Shown here piece after piece: positions 1 through 9,004 of a DNA stretch of 64,000 bases. Source of the DNA: Aquabacterium sp. (GTDB taxonomy: Bacteria; Pseudomonadota; Gammaproteobacteria; Burkholderiales; Burkholderiaceae_C); contig JAURXM010000132.1 of NCBI GenBank assembly GCA_030654395.1, forward strand, positions 248,001-312,000. Direction: 5' to 3'. Below the pieces are notes generated by a model. That model worked only from the letters and a program-made list of their open reading frames with translations. It was not told the DNA's origin and did no database searches. Numbering within the stretch: the first letter of the stretch is position 1; each line of letters starts with the position of its first letter. Made by a program: the position numbers and the translations under genes.

Positions 1-1
1 G

Positions 2-778
2 TTCATGGTTGACGCCTTGAGGCAGCAAGCGGATTGGGCTGACCGTGTCATCGTGGCGATTGACTGGCGCGGTTTTGGTCTAACCGAGTCTCCCAAGACA
101 GACAGCTATTTTTTTGCAGACTATTTGGGTGATCTGGATGGCTTGCTGGATCAACTGGCGCCTGATCAAAAGGTAGACCTGCTGGGGCACAGCATGGGTG
201 GCAACGTCGTGATGCTGTATGCCGGTGTGCGTTCGGAGCGCATTCACCGCTTGATCAACCTGGAGGGGTTTGGCATGCCATCGAGCGATGCCCAGGAGGC
301 CCCGACGCGCTACGTCAAGTGGCTTGACGAGATCAAGGCACCCAGCAAACTCAAGGACTACGCCACGGTTGAAGACGTTGCACAGCGTTTGCAAGCGAAC
401 AACCCCCGTCTGCGTGAAACATTTGCATTGTGGTTGGCCCAACATTGGGCCCGCCAAGAGGGGGACCGCTGGGTGATCAACGCGGATGCAGCCCACAAAC
501 GGTCTCAACCCTTTTTGTACCGAGTTGAAGAGGTTCGTGTCTTCCTGTCGCGCATTGCGTGCCCGGTGCTGTTCGTCGAAGGGGCTCAAACGCTGTATTT
601 CATGTTCTTTAATACGAAGTACACACACGCGGAATTTCTTGATCGCGTGAAATGTGTCCCTCATTTCAGCCTAGAGACCATCGACGAAGCGGGTCACATG
701 CTGCACCATGATCAGCCCGAAGAACTGGCAATTCACATTGCACGCTTTTTGAAAGCGCCAGAACCCGCTGGCGCGTGA
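2..778 (+). CDS. alpha/beta hydrolase, 5'-truncated by window edge
   Basis: The frame is open to the first base, so the N-terminus, including the usual HG oxyanion-hole segment, lies outside the window. The visible part starts at the strand before the RGFGLTESP turn. It carries the nucleophile elbow GHSMGG (Ser at about residue 63 from the ATG at 5) and ends with the catalytic-His region DEAGHMLHHDQPEEL. This is the order expected of an alpha/beta hydrolase-fold esterase or epoxide-hydrolase-like enzyme. Substrate unknown. A terminator-like hairpin follows the stop codon, so it is probably the last gene of its transcript. Confidence 0.85.
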   Translation, partial: FMVDALRQQADWADRVIVAIDWRGFGLTESPKTDSYFFADYLGDLDGLLDQLAPDQKVDLLGHSMGGNVVMLYAGVRSERIHRLINLEGFGMPSSDAQEAPTRYVKWLDEIKAPSKLKDYATVEDVAQRLQANNPRLRETFALWLAQHWARQEGDRWVINADAAHKRSQPFLYRVEEVRVFLSRIACPVLFVEGAQTLYFMFFNTKYTHAEFLDRVKCVPHFSLETIDEAGHMLHHDQPEELAIHIARFLKAPEPAGA

Positions 779-797
779 GAAAATAAGCCCATCTGAC

Positions 798-828
798 AAG
801 GCTCCAGTCGCAGACTGCCGGGCCTTTT
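798..828 (+). terminator. Rho-independent terminator after hydrolase
   Basis: AAGGC (798-802) pairs with GCCTT (822-826), and AGTC (806-809) pairs with GACT (813-816) around a 3-nt loop, leaving an internal mismatched bulge. The 3' arm runs into TTTTC. It sits between the hydrolase stop and the prfB start, where a terminator is expected. Confidence 0.55.
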
Positions 829-866
829 CGCCTTGATTACCGAATAAAACCCTCTCAGGAACCCTC

Positions 867-1971
867 ATGGATATCGAACACATCAACGCCTTGGGCGCAC
901 AAATCGCTGATTTGGTCCAGCGGACCACTGAATTACGGAGGTATCTTTGACTGGGATGAAAAATCCCGCCGCTTGAGCGAAGTCAATGCTGAATTTGAAG
1001 ATCCTGCCGTCTGGAACGATTCCAAACGCGCTCAAGAATTAGGTCGAGAAAAAAAATCGCTAGAAAATGTGGTCGTGACGATTGCCGAGTTGGAGTCGGG
1101 CTTGGCTGACAACGCCGAGTTGTTTGACATGTCCAAGGCTGATGGTGACATCGATGGCCTCACGGCCATTGCGAACGATGTGGCCGCGCAGGCCGCCCGT
1201 GTGGGCGATTTGGAATTTCGCCGCATGTTCAACAACCCGGCCGACCCACTGCCAGCCTTCTTGGACATCCAAGCGGGCGCCGGTGGCACGGAAGCGTGTG
1301 ACTGGGCCAGCATGCTGCTGCGCCAGTACATCCGCTACGCTGAGCGCAAGGGCTTCACGGCAACAGTGGAAGACATCACCGATGGCGACACGGCTGGTAT
1401 CAAGAGCGCGACCATCAAAGTGGAGGGTGAGTACGCTTTTGGCTTGCTGCGCACAGAGACCGGCGTGCACCGTTTGGTGCGCAAATCGCCATTTGATTCA
1501 TCGGGTGGTCGCCACACCAGTTTTGCCAGCGTATTTGTGTACCCCGAGATCGACGACACGATCGAGATCGACATCAACCCATCCGATGTGCGCACAGATA
1601 CCTTCCGCGCCAGCGGTGCGGGTGGCCAGCACATCAACAAGACCGACTCGGCTGTGCGCTTGACACACATACCCACGGGTATCGTCGTGCAGTGCCAAGA
1701 CGGGCGCAGCCAACACGGCAACCGCGACGTGGCTTGGAAGCGCTTGCGCTCGCGTCTGTACGATCACGAATTGCGCAAGCAAAAAGAAGCCCAGCAAAAG
1801 CTGGAGGACACCAAGACCGATGTGGGCTGGGGTCACCAGATCCGCAGCTATGTGCTGGACAACAGCCGCATCAAAGACCTGCGTACCAACGTGGAAATCT
1901 CCAATACCCAGAAGGTGCTGGACGGTGATCTAGATCAGTTCATCGAAGCCAGCCTGAAACAGGGCATCTGA
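867..1971 (+). CDS. prfB: peptide chain release factor 2 (programmed +1 frameshift)
   Basis: RF2 recognises UGA/UAA and triggers peptidyl-tRNA hydrolysis. Zero-frame translation starts at ATG 867 (AGGAA six bases upstream), gives 27 residues ending LRRYL, and meets TGA at 948. A +1 shift at CTT TGA continues as DWDEKSRRL and gives about 367 aa in all, the usual RF2 length. The second part carries the SPF tripeptide that reads the stop codon ([10 protein letters not shown]) and the catalytic GGQ motif ([15 protein letters not shown]). pepN follows 11 bases after the stop, so the two are probably cotranscribed. A TTG at 973 opens the downstream frame but is not the real start. Confidence 0.97.
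936..951 (+). other. RF2 programmed frameshift signal
   Basis: CGGAGG, an internal Shine-Dalgarno-like element, lies just before TAT CTT TGA C, the slippery Leu codon followed by an in-frame UGA. This is the conserved RF2 autoregulatory arrangement: when RF2 is scarce, UGA at 948 is read slowly, the ribosome slips +1 on CTT, and full-length RF2 is made. Confidence 0.95.
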
Positions 1972-1982
1972 CAAGGATCGCT

Positions 1983-4634
1983 ATGCGTGACGGTACAGCC
2001 CCCATGATTCGCCGCGAAGACTACACGGCACCCGCTTTCTGGATCAAATCAGTTGACCTGAGCTTTGATCTGGACCCAGCTAAAACCCTCGTCATCAATA
2101 AAATGGTGATTGAGCCCAACCCAGCGCAAGCCGGTGCAGCGCTGCGCCTGGATGGCGAAGACATCACCTTGACGCGTGCCATGGTCAACGGTGAGCCCGT
2201 GTCTTTTAAATTCGAGGGGCAACAACTTGTCCTCGAGAATCTGCCCCAGGAGCCGTTCACGCTGGAGATACGCAACACCTGCGCGCCCGAGAAAAACACG
2301 CAGCTTTCTGGCTTGTATACCAGCAGTGGCGGCTTCTTCACGCAATGCGAGGCCTTGGGCTTTCGCCGCATCACGTACTTCTTGGATCGCCCGGACGTGA
2401 TGGCCACCTTCAAGGTGACGCTCAAAGCGGATAAGCGCAAGTACCCGGCTTTGCTGTCTAACGGCAACTTGGTTGAAGAGGGCGCGTTGGAGGGCGGGCG
2501 TCACTACGCTGTGTGGGTTGATCCGCACCCTAAGCCTAGCTACTTGTTTGCCTTGGTCGCAGCCGATTTGGTGCGGCGCGAGCAACGCATCCGTACCCGC
2601 GCTGGCAAGGATCACCTGTTGCAGATTTTTGTGCGTGCAGGTGATCTGGATAAAACCGAACATGCGATGAACTCGCTGATCGCGTCCATTGCTTGGGACG
2701 AAGCGCGCTTTGGTTTGAGTCTGGATTTGGAGCGCTTCATGATCGTCGCTGTAAGCGACTTCAACATGGGCGCGATGGAGAACAAAGGGTTGAATATTTT
2801 CAACACCAAATTCGTCCTGGCCAATCCTGCCACAGCGACCGATGTGGACTTCGGTAACGTTGAGAGCGTGGTCGCGCATGAGTACTTCCACAACTGGACG
2901 GGCAACCGCGTCACCTGTCGTGACTGGTTTCAGCTGTCGCTCAAAGAGGGGCTGACGGTTTTCCGTGATCAACAGTTCAGCCAAGACATGGCTGGCAGCC
3001 TGAGCGCCCGTGCCGTCAAGCGCATTGAAGACGTGCGTACCTTGCGCCAGTTGCAGTTCCCCGAGGATGCGGGCCCGATGGCCCATCCCGTGCGACCTGA
3101 TAGCTACATGGCGATTGATAATTTCTACACCGCCACTGTGTATGAAAAGGGCGCCGAAGTGGTGCGCATGATGCACACCTTGGTCGGCGAGGCTGGTTTT
3201 GCCAAAGGCATGGCGCTGTACTTCGAGCGCCATGACGGCCAAGCCGTGACCTGTGATGACTTCACTCAGGCCATTGCCGATGCCAATCCAGATAGCGAGT
3301 TGGCTAAGCGTCTGGACGCCTTTAAAAACTGGTACACCCAAGCGGGTACGCCGCGCGTTCAAGCGCGTGGGCAATACGATGCAGAGAACCGCATTTACAC
3401 CCTGACCTTGAGTCAAAGTGGTGTTGGTAAGCCTGCTGTCATCCCCGTGGCCATGGGTTTGGTGACCGCTGATGGCCGCAACTTGAACTTGCATCTTGAA
3501 GGCTATCTGAACGCGATTGGGCATGACACCGTTTTGGTCTTGTCAGAAGCAAGTCAAACCTTCACGTTTGTGCACGTGCCTGTAGAGCCTGTGCCTTCTT
3601 TGTTGCGCGGGTTCTCTGCGCCCGTGGTGCTGGATGCGGCGCTCAGCGACGACGAATTGTTCACGCTGCTTAGCCATGATTTGGACCCCTTCAACCGCTG
3701 GGAGGCTGCACAAACACTGGCCTTGCGCCGTTTGTTGGGTGGCGTGTCTGGCTCAGGTCATATTGAGTTGGACGACCGTTTTGTGGGTGCCCTGCGTGGC
3801 GTGCTGCGCCATCCCGAGTTGGATGCGGCTTTCAAGGATCTGGTGCTGACGTTGCCCAGTGAGGCTTATGTGGCTGAGCAGCTTGAGGTGGTTGATCCAC
3901 AGCGCATCCACAGCGTGCGTGAGAGCATGAAGCTGCAGTTGGCGCATGCCTTGCATGACGATTGGATTTGGGCTTATGAGCACCATCAGGATGAGGGTGG
4001 TTACTCGCCGGACGCGATCAGTGCTGGCCGACGAGCCTTGTGCAATCTGGCCCTGAGCATGTTGGTGCTGGACGGTGCCATTCGGCATAACCCAGTCTGG
4101 ACTGGCAAGGCCATGCAGCGCTTCAAAGACGCCACCAACATGACTGACAGACTGGGTGCCTTGTCCGCCTTGGTCAGCAGTCACGCTGATTTGGCCGATG
4201 CGGCGTTGGCGCGTTTTCACGAGCAGTATAAAAACGAGTCCTTGGTCATTGATAAATGGTTTGCTTTGCAGGCCACAGCCCCTGAGCAAGATGGTCAGGT
4301 TTTTGCCCGTGCCAAATTGTTGATGCAGCACCCCGACTTCACCCTGCGCACACCTAATCGGGCACGCAGTTTGTTGATGGCCTTGTGTCAAATGAATCCG
4401 GCGGCCTTCCACCGTGCTGATGGCGCAGGCTATGTATTTTGGGCTGACCGGGTTGTTGAGATCGACGGCATCAACCCGCAATTGGCAGCCCGCCTGGCTC
4501 GTTCGTTAGACCATTGGCGCCGCTTGGCTGAGCCGTATCGCACGGCGGCCCGATCGGCTATCGGCCGGGTCGCAGCCAAGGTTGACCTCTCGGACGATGT
4601 ACGCGAAATCGTCACGCGCGCGTTGCAGGATTGA
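1983..4634 (+). CDS. pepN: aminopeptidase N (M1 family)
   Basis: Zinc-dependent cytosolic aminopeptidase that removes N-terminal residues from peptides. It is 883 aa, close to E. coli PepN. The M1 exopeptidase motif GAMEN is at about residues 263-267. The zinc-binding HEYFH is at about 299-303, with the second glutamate in LKEGLTVFRD about 20 residues later. The C-terminal half is helical, as in the family's DUF3458 region. ATG at 1983 has AAGGA five bases upstream; the ATG at 2004 (MIRREDYTAP) is a possible shorter start. It lies between prfB and fbp on the same strand with short gaps, suggesting one transcript. Confidence 0.96.
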   Translation: MRDGTAPMIRREDYTAPAFWIKSVDLSFDLDPAKTLVINKMVIEPNPAQAGAALRLDGEDITLTRAMVNGEPVSFKFEGQQLVLENLPQEPFTLEIRNTCAPEKNTQLSGLYTSSGGFFTQCEALGFRRITYFLDRPDVMATFKVTLKADKRKYPALLSNGNLVEEGALEGGRHYAVWVDPHPKPSYLFALVAADLVRREQRIRTRAGKDHLLQIFVRAGDLDKTEHAMNSLIASIAWDEARFGLSLDLERFMIVAVSDFNMGAMENKGLNIFNTKFVLANPATATDVDFGNVESVVAHEYFHNWTGNRVTCRDWFQLSLKEGLTVFRDQQFSQDMAGSLSARAVKRIEDVRTLRQLQFPEDAGPMAHPVRPDSYMAIDNFYTATVYEKGAEVVRMMHTLVGEAGFAKGMALYFERHDGQAVTCDDFTQAIADANPDSELAKRLDAFKNWYTQAGTPRVQARGQYDAENRIYTLTLSQSGVGKPAVIPVAMGLVTADGRNLNLHLEGYLNAIGHDTVLVLSEASQTFTFVHVPVEPVPSLLRGFSAPVVLDAALSDDELFTLLSHDLDPFNRWEAAQTLALRRLLGGVSGSGHIELDDRFVGALRGVLRHPELDAAFKDLVLTLPSEAYVAEQLEVVDPQRIHSVRESMKLQLAHALHDDWIWAYEHHQDEGGYSPDAISAGRRALCNLALSMLVLDGAIRHNPVWTGKAMQRFKDATNMTDRLGALSALVSSHADLADAALARFHEQYKNESLVIDKWFALQATAPEQDGQVFARAKLLMQHPDFTLRTPNRARSLLMALCQMNPAAFHRADGAGYVFWADRVVEIDGINPQLAARLARSLDHWRRLAEPYRTAARSAIGRVAAKVDLSDDVREIVTRALQD

Positions 4635-4680
4635 GTCTGCACGTGGCCACAACACCTTCAACTTTTAACATTTGATCATC

Positions 4681-5685
4681 ATGTCAAAACGCATCAGCCT
4701 TACGCAGTATCTGATTGAGCAACAGCGCGGTCAGGCTCAGTTGCCACCCCAGTTGCGCCTGCTCATTGAAGTGGTCGCGCGTGCGTGCAAGAGCATCGCC
4801 ATCAGCGTCAACAAGGGCGCACTGGGTGATGTGCTGGGCACAGCCGGCAGCGAAAACGTGCAGGGCGAAGTACAAAAGAAGCTCGACATCATTGCCAACG
4901 AGGTCTTGATTGAGGCCAACGAGTGGGGTGGCCACTTGGCCGGTATGGCATCTGAAGAGATGGATGACATGCACGCCGTGCCCAACAGCTACCCACAGGG
5001 CGATTACCTGCTGCTGTTTGATCCTTTGGATGGCTCCAGCAACATCGATGTGAACGTGAGCATCGGTACCATTTTCTCGGTGCTCAAGCACCAGGGTGGT
5101 GATGTCACCAATGGCAGTTTTTTGCAAGCGGGCACCGATCAAGTTTGTGCAGGCTATTGCGTGTATGGGCCGCAAACCACTTTGGTGCTGACCGTGGGGC
5201 AGGGCGTGGTGATGTTCACGTTGGACCGTGAGCAGGGCGCTTGGGTGCTGACACAAGATAATGTGCAGATCCCTGCGGACACCAAAGAGTTCGCCATCAA
5301 CATGTCGAACATGCGCCATTGGGCGCCACCTGTGAAGCGCTACATCGATGAGTGCTTGGAAGGCAAGGATGGCGCTCGCGGTAAGGATTTCAACATGCGC
5401 TGGGTGGCGTCTATGGTGGCCGATGTGCACCGCATCCTGACCCGTGGCGGCGTCTTCATGTACCCGTGGGACAAGCGTGAGCCCAATAAGCCTGGCAAGT
5501 TGCGCCTGCTGTACGAGGCCAATCCGATGAGCTTTTTGGTCGAGCAAGCTGGCGGCGCGTCAACCAACGGCGTACAGCGCATCATGGAGCTGCAGCCTAT
5601 GCAATTGCATGAACGCGTGAGCGTGGTGCTGGGGTCGAAGAACGAAGTGGACCGCGTGACTGCCTACCACCGCGAAGCCTTGTGA
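4681..5685 (+). CDS. fbp: fructose-1,6-bisphosphatase class 1 (housekeeping copy)
   Basis: Hydrolyses fructose 1,6-bisphosphate to fructose 6-phosphate in gluconeogenesis. From ATG 4681 the protein is 334 aa. It has the metal/phosphate-binding [10 protein letters not shown] at about residues 114-123 and the substrate-binding [12 protein letters not shown] region near the C-terminus, both typical of class I enzymes. An upstream in-frame TTG at 4672 would add MII and is less likely. No strong ribosome-binding site is visible. A second, diverged class I enzyme sits in the Calvin-cycle operon at 25194, so this copy is probably the constitutive one. Confidence 0.95.
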   Translation: MSKRISLTQYLIEQQRGQAQLPPQLRLLIEVVARACKSIAISVNKGALGDVLGTAGSENVQGEVQKKLDIIANEVLIEANEWGGHLAGMASEEMDDMHAVPNSYPQGDYLLLFDPLDGSSNIDVNVSIGTIFSVLKHQGGDVTNGSFLQAGTDQVCAGYCVYGPQTTLVLTVGQGVVMFTLDREQGAWVLTQDNVQIPADTKEFAINMSNMRHWAPPVKRYIDECLEGKDGARGKDFNMRWVASMVADVHRILTRGGVFMYPWDKREPNKPGKLRLLYEANPMSFLVEQAGGASTNGVQRIMELQPMQLHERVSVVLGSKNEVDRVTAYHREAL

Positions 5686-5731
5686 GGCATGGGGCATGTT
5701 AAGTGGACATGCTAGAATTTAAGACTTGGAA

Positions 5732-5807
5732 GCCGGTGTAGCTCAGTCGGTAGAGCAGCTCATTCGTAATGAGAAGGTCGGGTGTTCGATTCATCTCTCC
5801 GGCACCA
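5732..5807 (+). tRNA. tRNA-Thr (anticodon CGT)
   Basis: A full cloverleaf of 76 nt with encoded CCA. The anticodon loop TTCGTAA presents CGT, which reads ACG (Thr). The D arm is GCTC/GAGC and the T loop is TTCGATT. The acceptor stem GCCGGTG/CTCCGGC pairs except for a U-U opposition at the sixth pair, and the T stem GGGTG/CATCT uses two G-U pairs. The G-A opposition at the top of the anticodon stem is also found in E. coli tRNA-Thr. A TAGAAT box at 5713-5718 is a plausible -10 element, and a terminator follows. Confidence 0.95.
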
Positions 5808-5823
5808 ATTAAATCAAGCACTT

Positions 5824-5856
5824 AGCCCAGTTCGCAAGACTGGGCTTTGTTGTTTT
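5824..5856 (+). terminator. Rho-independent terminator of tRNA-Thr
   Basis: Perfect 7-bp stem AGCCCAG (5824-5830) / CTGGGCT (5840-5846) around a 9-nt loop, followed by TTTGTTGTTTT. It ends the tRNA transcript before the convergent hydrolase gene. Confidence 0.85.
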
Positions 5857-5866
5857 CGGCGCAGCT

Positions 5867-6838
5867 TCACTGAGCTGGTTGAGAGGGCGGTTCAAGCCCG
5901 TTCCAAAACTGCTCCAAAGTGCTCGCCGTGGCCGAGGGTGCTTCCATCATCGGCAAATGTCCTATACCCGGCATGACCACCAAGCGCGAACCGGAAATGC
6001 CGCGGTGAAAGACATTGGCCATGGAGGTATGCAGCAGGTTGTCTTGATCGCCCCAGATCACTAAAACGGGCATGCGGAGTTGCCCTAGCCGCGTGTCTTC
6101 CAAGTCATGGTGATAAATCTGGGTAAATATCTCCTGGTGGTGTGCGTTCCTGGCAATGAATGTGGCTGCAAGTGCATCACGCACGGAGGTGGGCATCCAA
6201 GGCACCTTGTTCATACCTAAGTGCAGAAACGCTTCAAATTCGGCGGGGTGGTGAATGTCGAAGGCGTTTCGATCGCCTGCCAAAACGCGCTGGTCCTGTT
6301 CGGATGGTTGCGGTGAGGTCACGCCACCGGCATCCATCAGCACCAGGGACCGAATTCGGTATGGTGTGTCCAACGCCATGCGAAGCGCGATGTGGCCGCC
6401 CATCGATGATCCCACGAGATCAAACGCGCCTGTTGGGCGTACTGCAGACAACAATCGGTGCAGGCGTTGGGATTGGATGGGGATGCGGTAGGACAAGCCT
6501 GATGGGGTCTTGGTTTGGCCGAAGCCGGGGAGGTCCGCTACGATGAGGCAGCGGCCCTTATCCAGGCGCATCGCCATTCGGAACCAGTTTGACGCTTCGG
6601 CTGTAAAGCCATGGATCAATACAACACAAGGGCCGGGTTGTGTTTCATGTCTGGCGTAGTATCGCCAGCCTACGCCATCCATCTCCAATGTGTGCTCGCT
6701 CAATCCTGCCAACACGGCTTCTATGCGAGCGTTCTGGGCATACAGCCAACTGCCCACTGTGATTGGTGCGAACCACAGCGCCCAACTCACCAGTAGTCCG
6801 AGCAGGGCCGCTGTGTACAAACCGATGCGCACCATCAT
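5867..6838 (-). CDS. membrane-anchored alpha/beta hydrolase
   Basis: 323 aa from ATG 6838, which overlaps the upstream desaturase stop as ATGA. An N-terminal hydrophobic segment (residues 5-25) followed by WFAPITVGSWLYAQ suggests a membrane anchor or uncleaved signal. The hydrolase core has LIHGFTAEASNW (oxyanion-hole loop), GSSMGG (nucleophile elbow), WGDQDNLL (acid) and GIGHLPMMEAP (His), in the order of class I alpha/beta hydrolases such as meta-cleavage hydrolases or lipases. Coupling to a sterol-desaturase-family gene suggests a lipid substrate; that is inference. A longer frame reaches 6982 but lies inside the neighbour. Confidence 0.85.
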   Translation of the reverse strand: MMVRIGLYTAALLGLLVSWALWFAPITVGSWLYAQNARIEAVLAGLSEHTLEMDGVGWRYYARHETQPGPCVVLIHGFTAEASNWFRMAMRLDKGRCLIVADLPGFGQTKTPSGLSYRIPIQSQRLHRLLSAVRPTGAFDLVGSSMGGHIALRMALDTPYRIRSLVLMDAGGVTSPQPSEQDQRVLAGDRNAFDIHHPAEFEAFLHLGMNKVPWMPTSVRDALAATFIARNAHHQEIFTQIYHHDLEDTRLGQLRMPVLVIWGDQDNLLHTSMANVFHRGISGSRLVVMPGIGHLPMMEAPSATASTLEQFWNGLEPPSQPAQ

Positions 6839-8139
6839 GCAGCTGCCTTGGGTCTGGCAGGTGCTACGGATGCGTGTTGGCTGGACTTGCTCTCTCCTGT
6901 ATCGGCTCCATGGGCTTTGATCGCGAAATCGTGTGTCACAGGGGGGGACCAAGTGGAGGGGCCCGTCAAAATGCGCCACCACATGAGCAAGCCGCGGTTA
7001 TGCCACAACTCATGGGCTATCTGCGCAACGCCCGCAGTCAAGAGGCGAATTGGGTTGTGCACCAGCGGTGGTTGTCCGTGCAGACCTAGGCGAGGCGGCG
7101 TGGCGGTCAGTGGTTTGTAGGTGCCAAACAGGCGATCCCAGATAAAAAAGAAGCCTGGGCCAATGTTCACGGTGTTGTTGTTACTGACCCGCTCACAGTC
7201 AATCTCCGACGAGTGGTGCAACACGTGATGTAGCCCTTGGCTGTAAGCCAGCGATAGCCAACGAGCCCACGGTTTACGCACATATTCGGTATAGACAGCA
7301 GGGCTGTGGCCGAAGATTTCGGCGATGTAAGTCACCAGATGCAGCCCGATGATCTCCATGTACAGCGGTTCTGGATAGCACAGGCGAGACAAGGCGCCGA
7401 AGAGCAACAAATAGGGCGGAGCCAGCAAGATGAAGAGCGGGAAAGACATGAATACCGGCAGCGCGGTGGCGTAAGTCAAGTGCGGTGTCATGTGATGAGG
7501 GCGGTGCAGCACCAGCCATAGCGCACGGCGGGTGTGGCTGAGGCGGTGCAGCCAGTAATGCGCGAAGGACCATACCGTGATCGTGGCGACCGCTGCGGCC
7601 CAGCGCGGTAACGCCACGATGGTGGGAACCTGTTGAACCCACGTGGCGCAAAGCCCAACCAAGTGATCCATGGCTTGCAGTCCTGTCTCTGCGTTCAGTC
7701 CGCACAGCCATGCCAGCGCACCTAAAGCCATCAGTAAGGCAGGCGCGAACAGCATATTCAGCAGATTGAGTAAACCGAATGTGATGAGTTCTCGCATGGG
7801 CACGTCCGTGCCGAGCTGGCTTCGATATGAGGCATACCCCTTGAAGACGATGTAACCCCGGAAGGTGGCATTCAGCGTGATCAGTCCCAGCAGCAACATC
7901 AGCGGGATCGCATTGCGCTGATCCAAGGACCAATTTGCAACCGCATCAACCAATGCGGCCAGGTGTCTGAAAGTGAATTCATCACCCAGGCCGGGCCCCA
8001 GAAAAAGAAAATGAAAGCTGGTCAGCAATGCAAGGGGGTAGAGGATGGCGAACAAGGCCACATAGCCCGTGGCCACTGGCCTAAACCAGGCTGGGGGCTC
8101 GGGGATTTCCGCCGAGAACAAGCGGTGCAAGAGGGGCAT
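6835..8139 (-). CDS. sterol desaturase / fatty acid hydroxylase family protein
   Basis: Integral-membrane di-iron oxygenase of 434 aa. The histidine clusters expected of the family are present: HYWLHR (HX3H), HRPHH (HX2HH) and HHVLHHSSE (HX2HH), among four or more hydrophobic segments. The start at 8139 is chosen because GGAGA lies six bases upstream; a start at 8190 has no ribosome-binding site. The gene is translationally coupled to the hydrolase (ATGA) and divergent from a TetR gene, which is the natural candidate regulator. The exact substrate (sterol, hopanoid or fatty acyl chain) cannot be read from sequence. Confidence 0.9.
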   Translation of the reverse strand: MPLLHRLFSAEIPEPPAWFRPVATGYVALFAILYPLALLTSFHFLFLGPGLGDEFTFRHLAALVDAVANWSLDQRNAIPLMLLLGLITLNATFRGYIVFKGYASYRSQLGTDVPMRELITFGLLNLLNMLFAPALLMALGALAWLCGLNAETGLQAMDHLVGLCATWVQQVPTIVALPRWAAAVATITVWSFAHYWLHRLSHTRRALWLVLHRPHHMTPHLTYATALPVFMSFPLFILLAPPYLLLFGALSRLCYPEPLYMEIIGLHLVTYIAEIFGHSPAVYTEYVRKPWARWLSLAYSQGLHHVLHHSSEIDCERVSNNNTVNIGPGFFFIWDRLFGTYKPLTATPPRLGLHGQPPLVHNPIRLLTAGVAQIAHELWHNRGLLMWWRILTGPSTWSPPVTHDFAIKAHGADTGESKSSQHASVAPARPKAAA

Positions 8140-8224
8140 GTCAGTCTCCAGATGGCGTCGTCGACCTTGGATCCAAGAGAACTTGGGCATCCACAGTCAA
8201 TCTGGTCTGACTATAATTCGTAAA

Positions 8225-8246
8225 AATACTCGCATAATACTCGCAT
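8225..8246. repeat. tandem 11-bp repeat at TetR start, candidate operator
   Basis: AATACTCGCAT occurs twice head to tail (8225-8235 and 8236-8246), the second copy including the AT of the tetR start codon. A TATAAT box lies just upstream at 8212-8217. The position between divergent genes makes an operator plausible. The direct, non-palindromic repeat is unusual for TetR proteins, so this is a hypothesis. Confidence 0.4.
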
Positions 8247-8886
8247 GTCTGAGAGACACATACCCTTACCCACGCATGCACTGATCAAGATTCCCCGTCA
8301 GCCACGCTCCATCTTGATGGTGCACAGCATCTTGGATTCGGCGATCGAGGTGATTCAGGTAGAAGGTTTGGCGGCCATGTCCACCAACCGTGTGGCTGAA
8401 CGTGCGGGTGTCAGCATTGGCTCGTTGTATCAGTACTTTGCCAACCGGGACAGCATCCTCGCAGGCGTCATTGAGCGCTCGTTACTGGATGTTCAAAACA
8501 TGCTGTCCATGATGCACATGGATATGCTGAACACCCCCATGCAAGATGGGGTGCGCATCATGCTGATGGCGATGCTACGCTACTACGATCCTTGGATGGA
8601 GGTGCTGCGCAGGGTGTTTCGTGAGGCGCCACTACTTGCGGACAATGGTCTTATTCTGCTGGTCGAGCGCATGTTGTTGGATCAGTTTCGCGACTACCTG
8701 CTGCACAACAGCCACCGTTATCGCATCAAGGGTGGCAAGGCAGGGTTGCACACGGTGATCAGCGCGCTGGCTTTTCTCTATCTGCGTTGGTTGGTGCAGC
8801 CATTTCCGCATGTCACCGAGGAGGCCTTTGTGGAGGCCATGCTGCAACTGCTCATGGGTATGGTCGATGAACCCATTCAGGCTTGA
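8245..8886 (+). CDS. TetR/AcrR family transcriptional regulator
   Basis: 213 aa. The N-terminal helix-turn-helix (about residues 40-70) reads MSTNRVAERAGVSIGSLYQYFANRDSI, a standard TetR DNA-binding helix pair. The C-terminal ligand/dimer domain is not diagnostic. No Shine-Dalgarno sequence precedes ATG 8245; instead two 11-bp repeats abut it, so the message could be leaderless or the start could be the ATG at 8317. Divergent orientation to the sterol desaturase operon suggests it controls that operon and itself. Confidence 0.88.
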   Translation: MSERHIPLPTHALIKIPRQPRSILMVHSILDSAIEVIQVEGLAAMSTNRVAERAGVSIGSLYQYFANRDSILAGVIERSLLDVQNMLSMMHMDMLNTPMQDGVRIMLMAMLRYYDPWMEVLRRVFREAPLLADNGLILLVERMLLDQFRDYLLHNSHRYRIKGGKAGLHTVISALAFLYLRWLVQPFPHVTEEAFVEAMLQLLMGMVDEPIQA

Positions 8887-9004
8887 TGGCCTGATCCAAG
8901 GCGGCGCGATGGCGACTCAATGTGGATCTGGCACACACATGGGTTTTCATGCCGAAGTACCTCGGTTGCCCTTCTTGGTTTGGTGTAGCCGCTGACCTCC
9001 ATAT

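Noticed and set aside
2049-3524. 491-codon open frame on the minus strand opposite pepN
   Set aside because: It mirrors the codon pattern of pepN, has no ribosome-binding site and its translation has no recognisable domain. pepN is certain.
5840-5856. GGGCTTTGTTG after tRNA-Thr as another IS5-type end
   Set aside because: It is the 3' arm and tail of the tRNA terminator; the likeness to the IS end is coincidental.
6941-6947. Seven-G run as a possible phase-variation site in the sterol desaturase gene
   Set aside because: It lies in the coding tail and the frame is intact; a similar run occurs in cbbR (about 22083-22089), so G-runs of this size are ordinary at this base composition.
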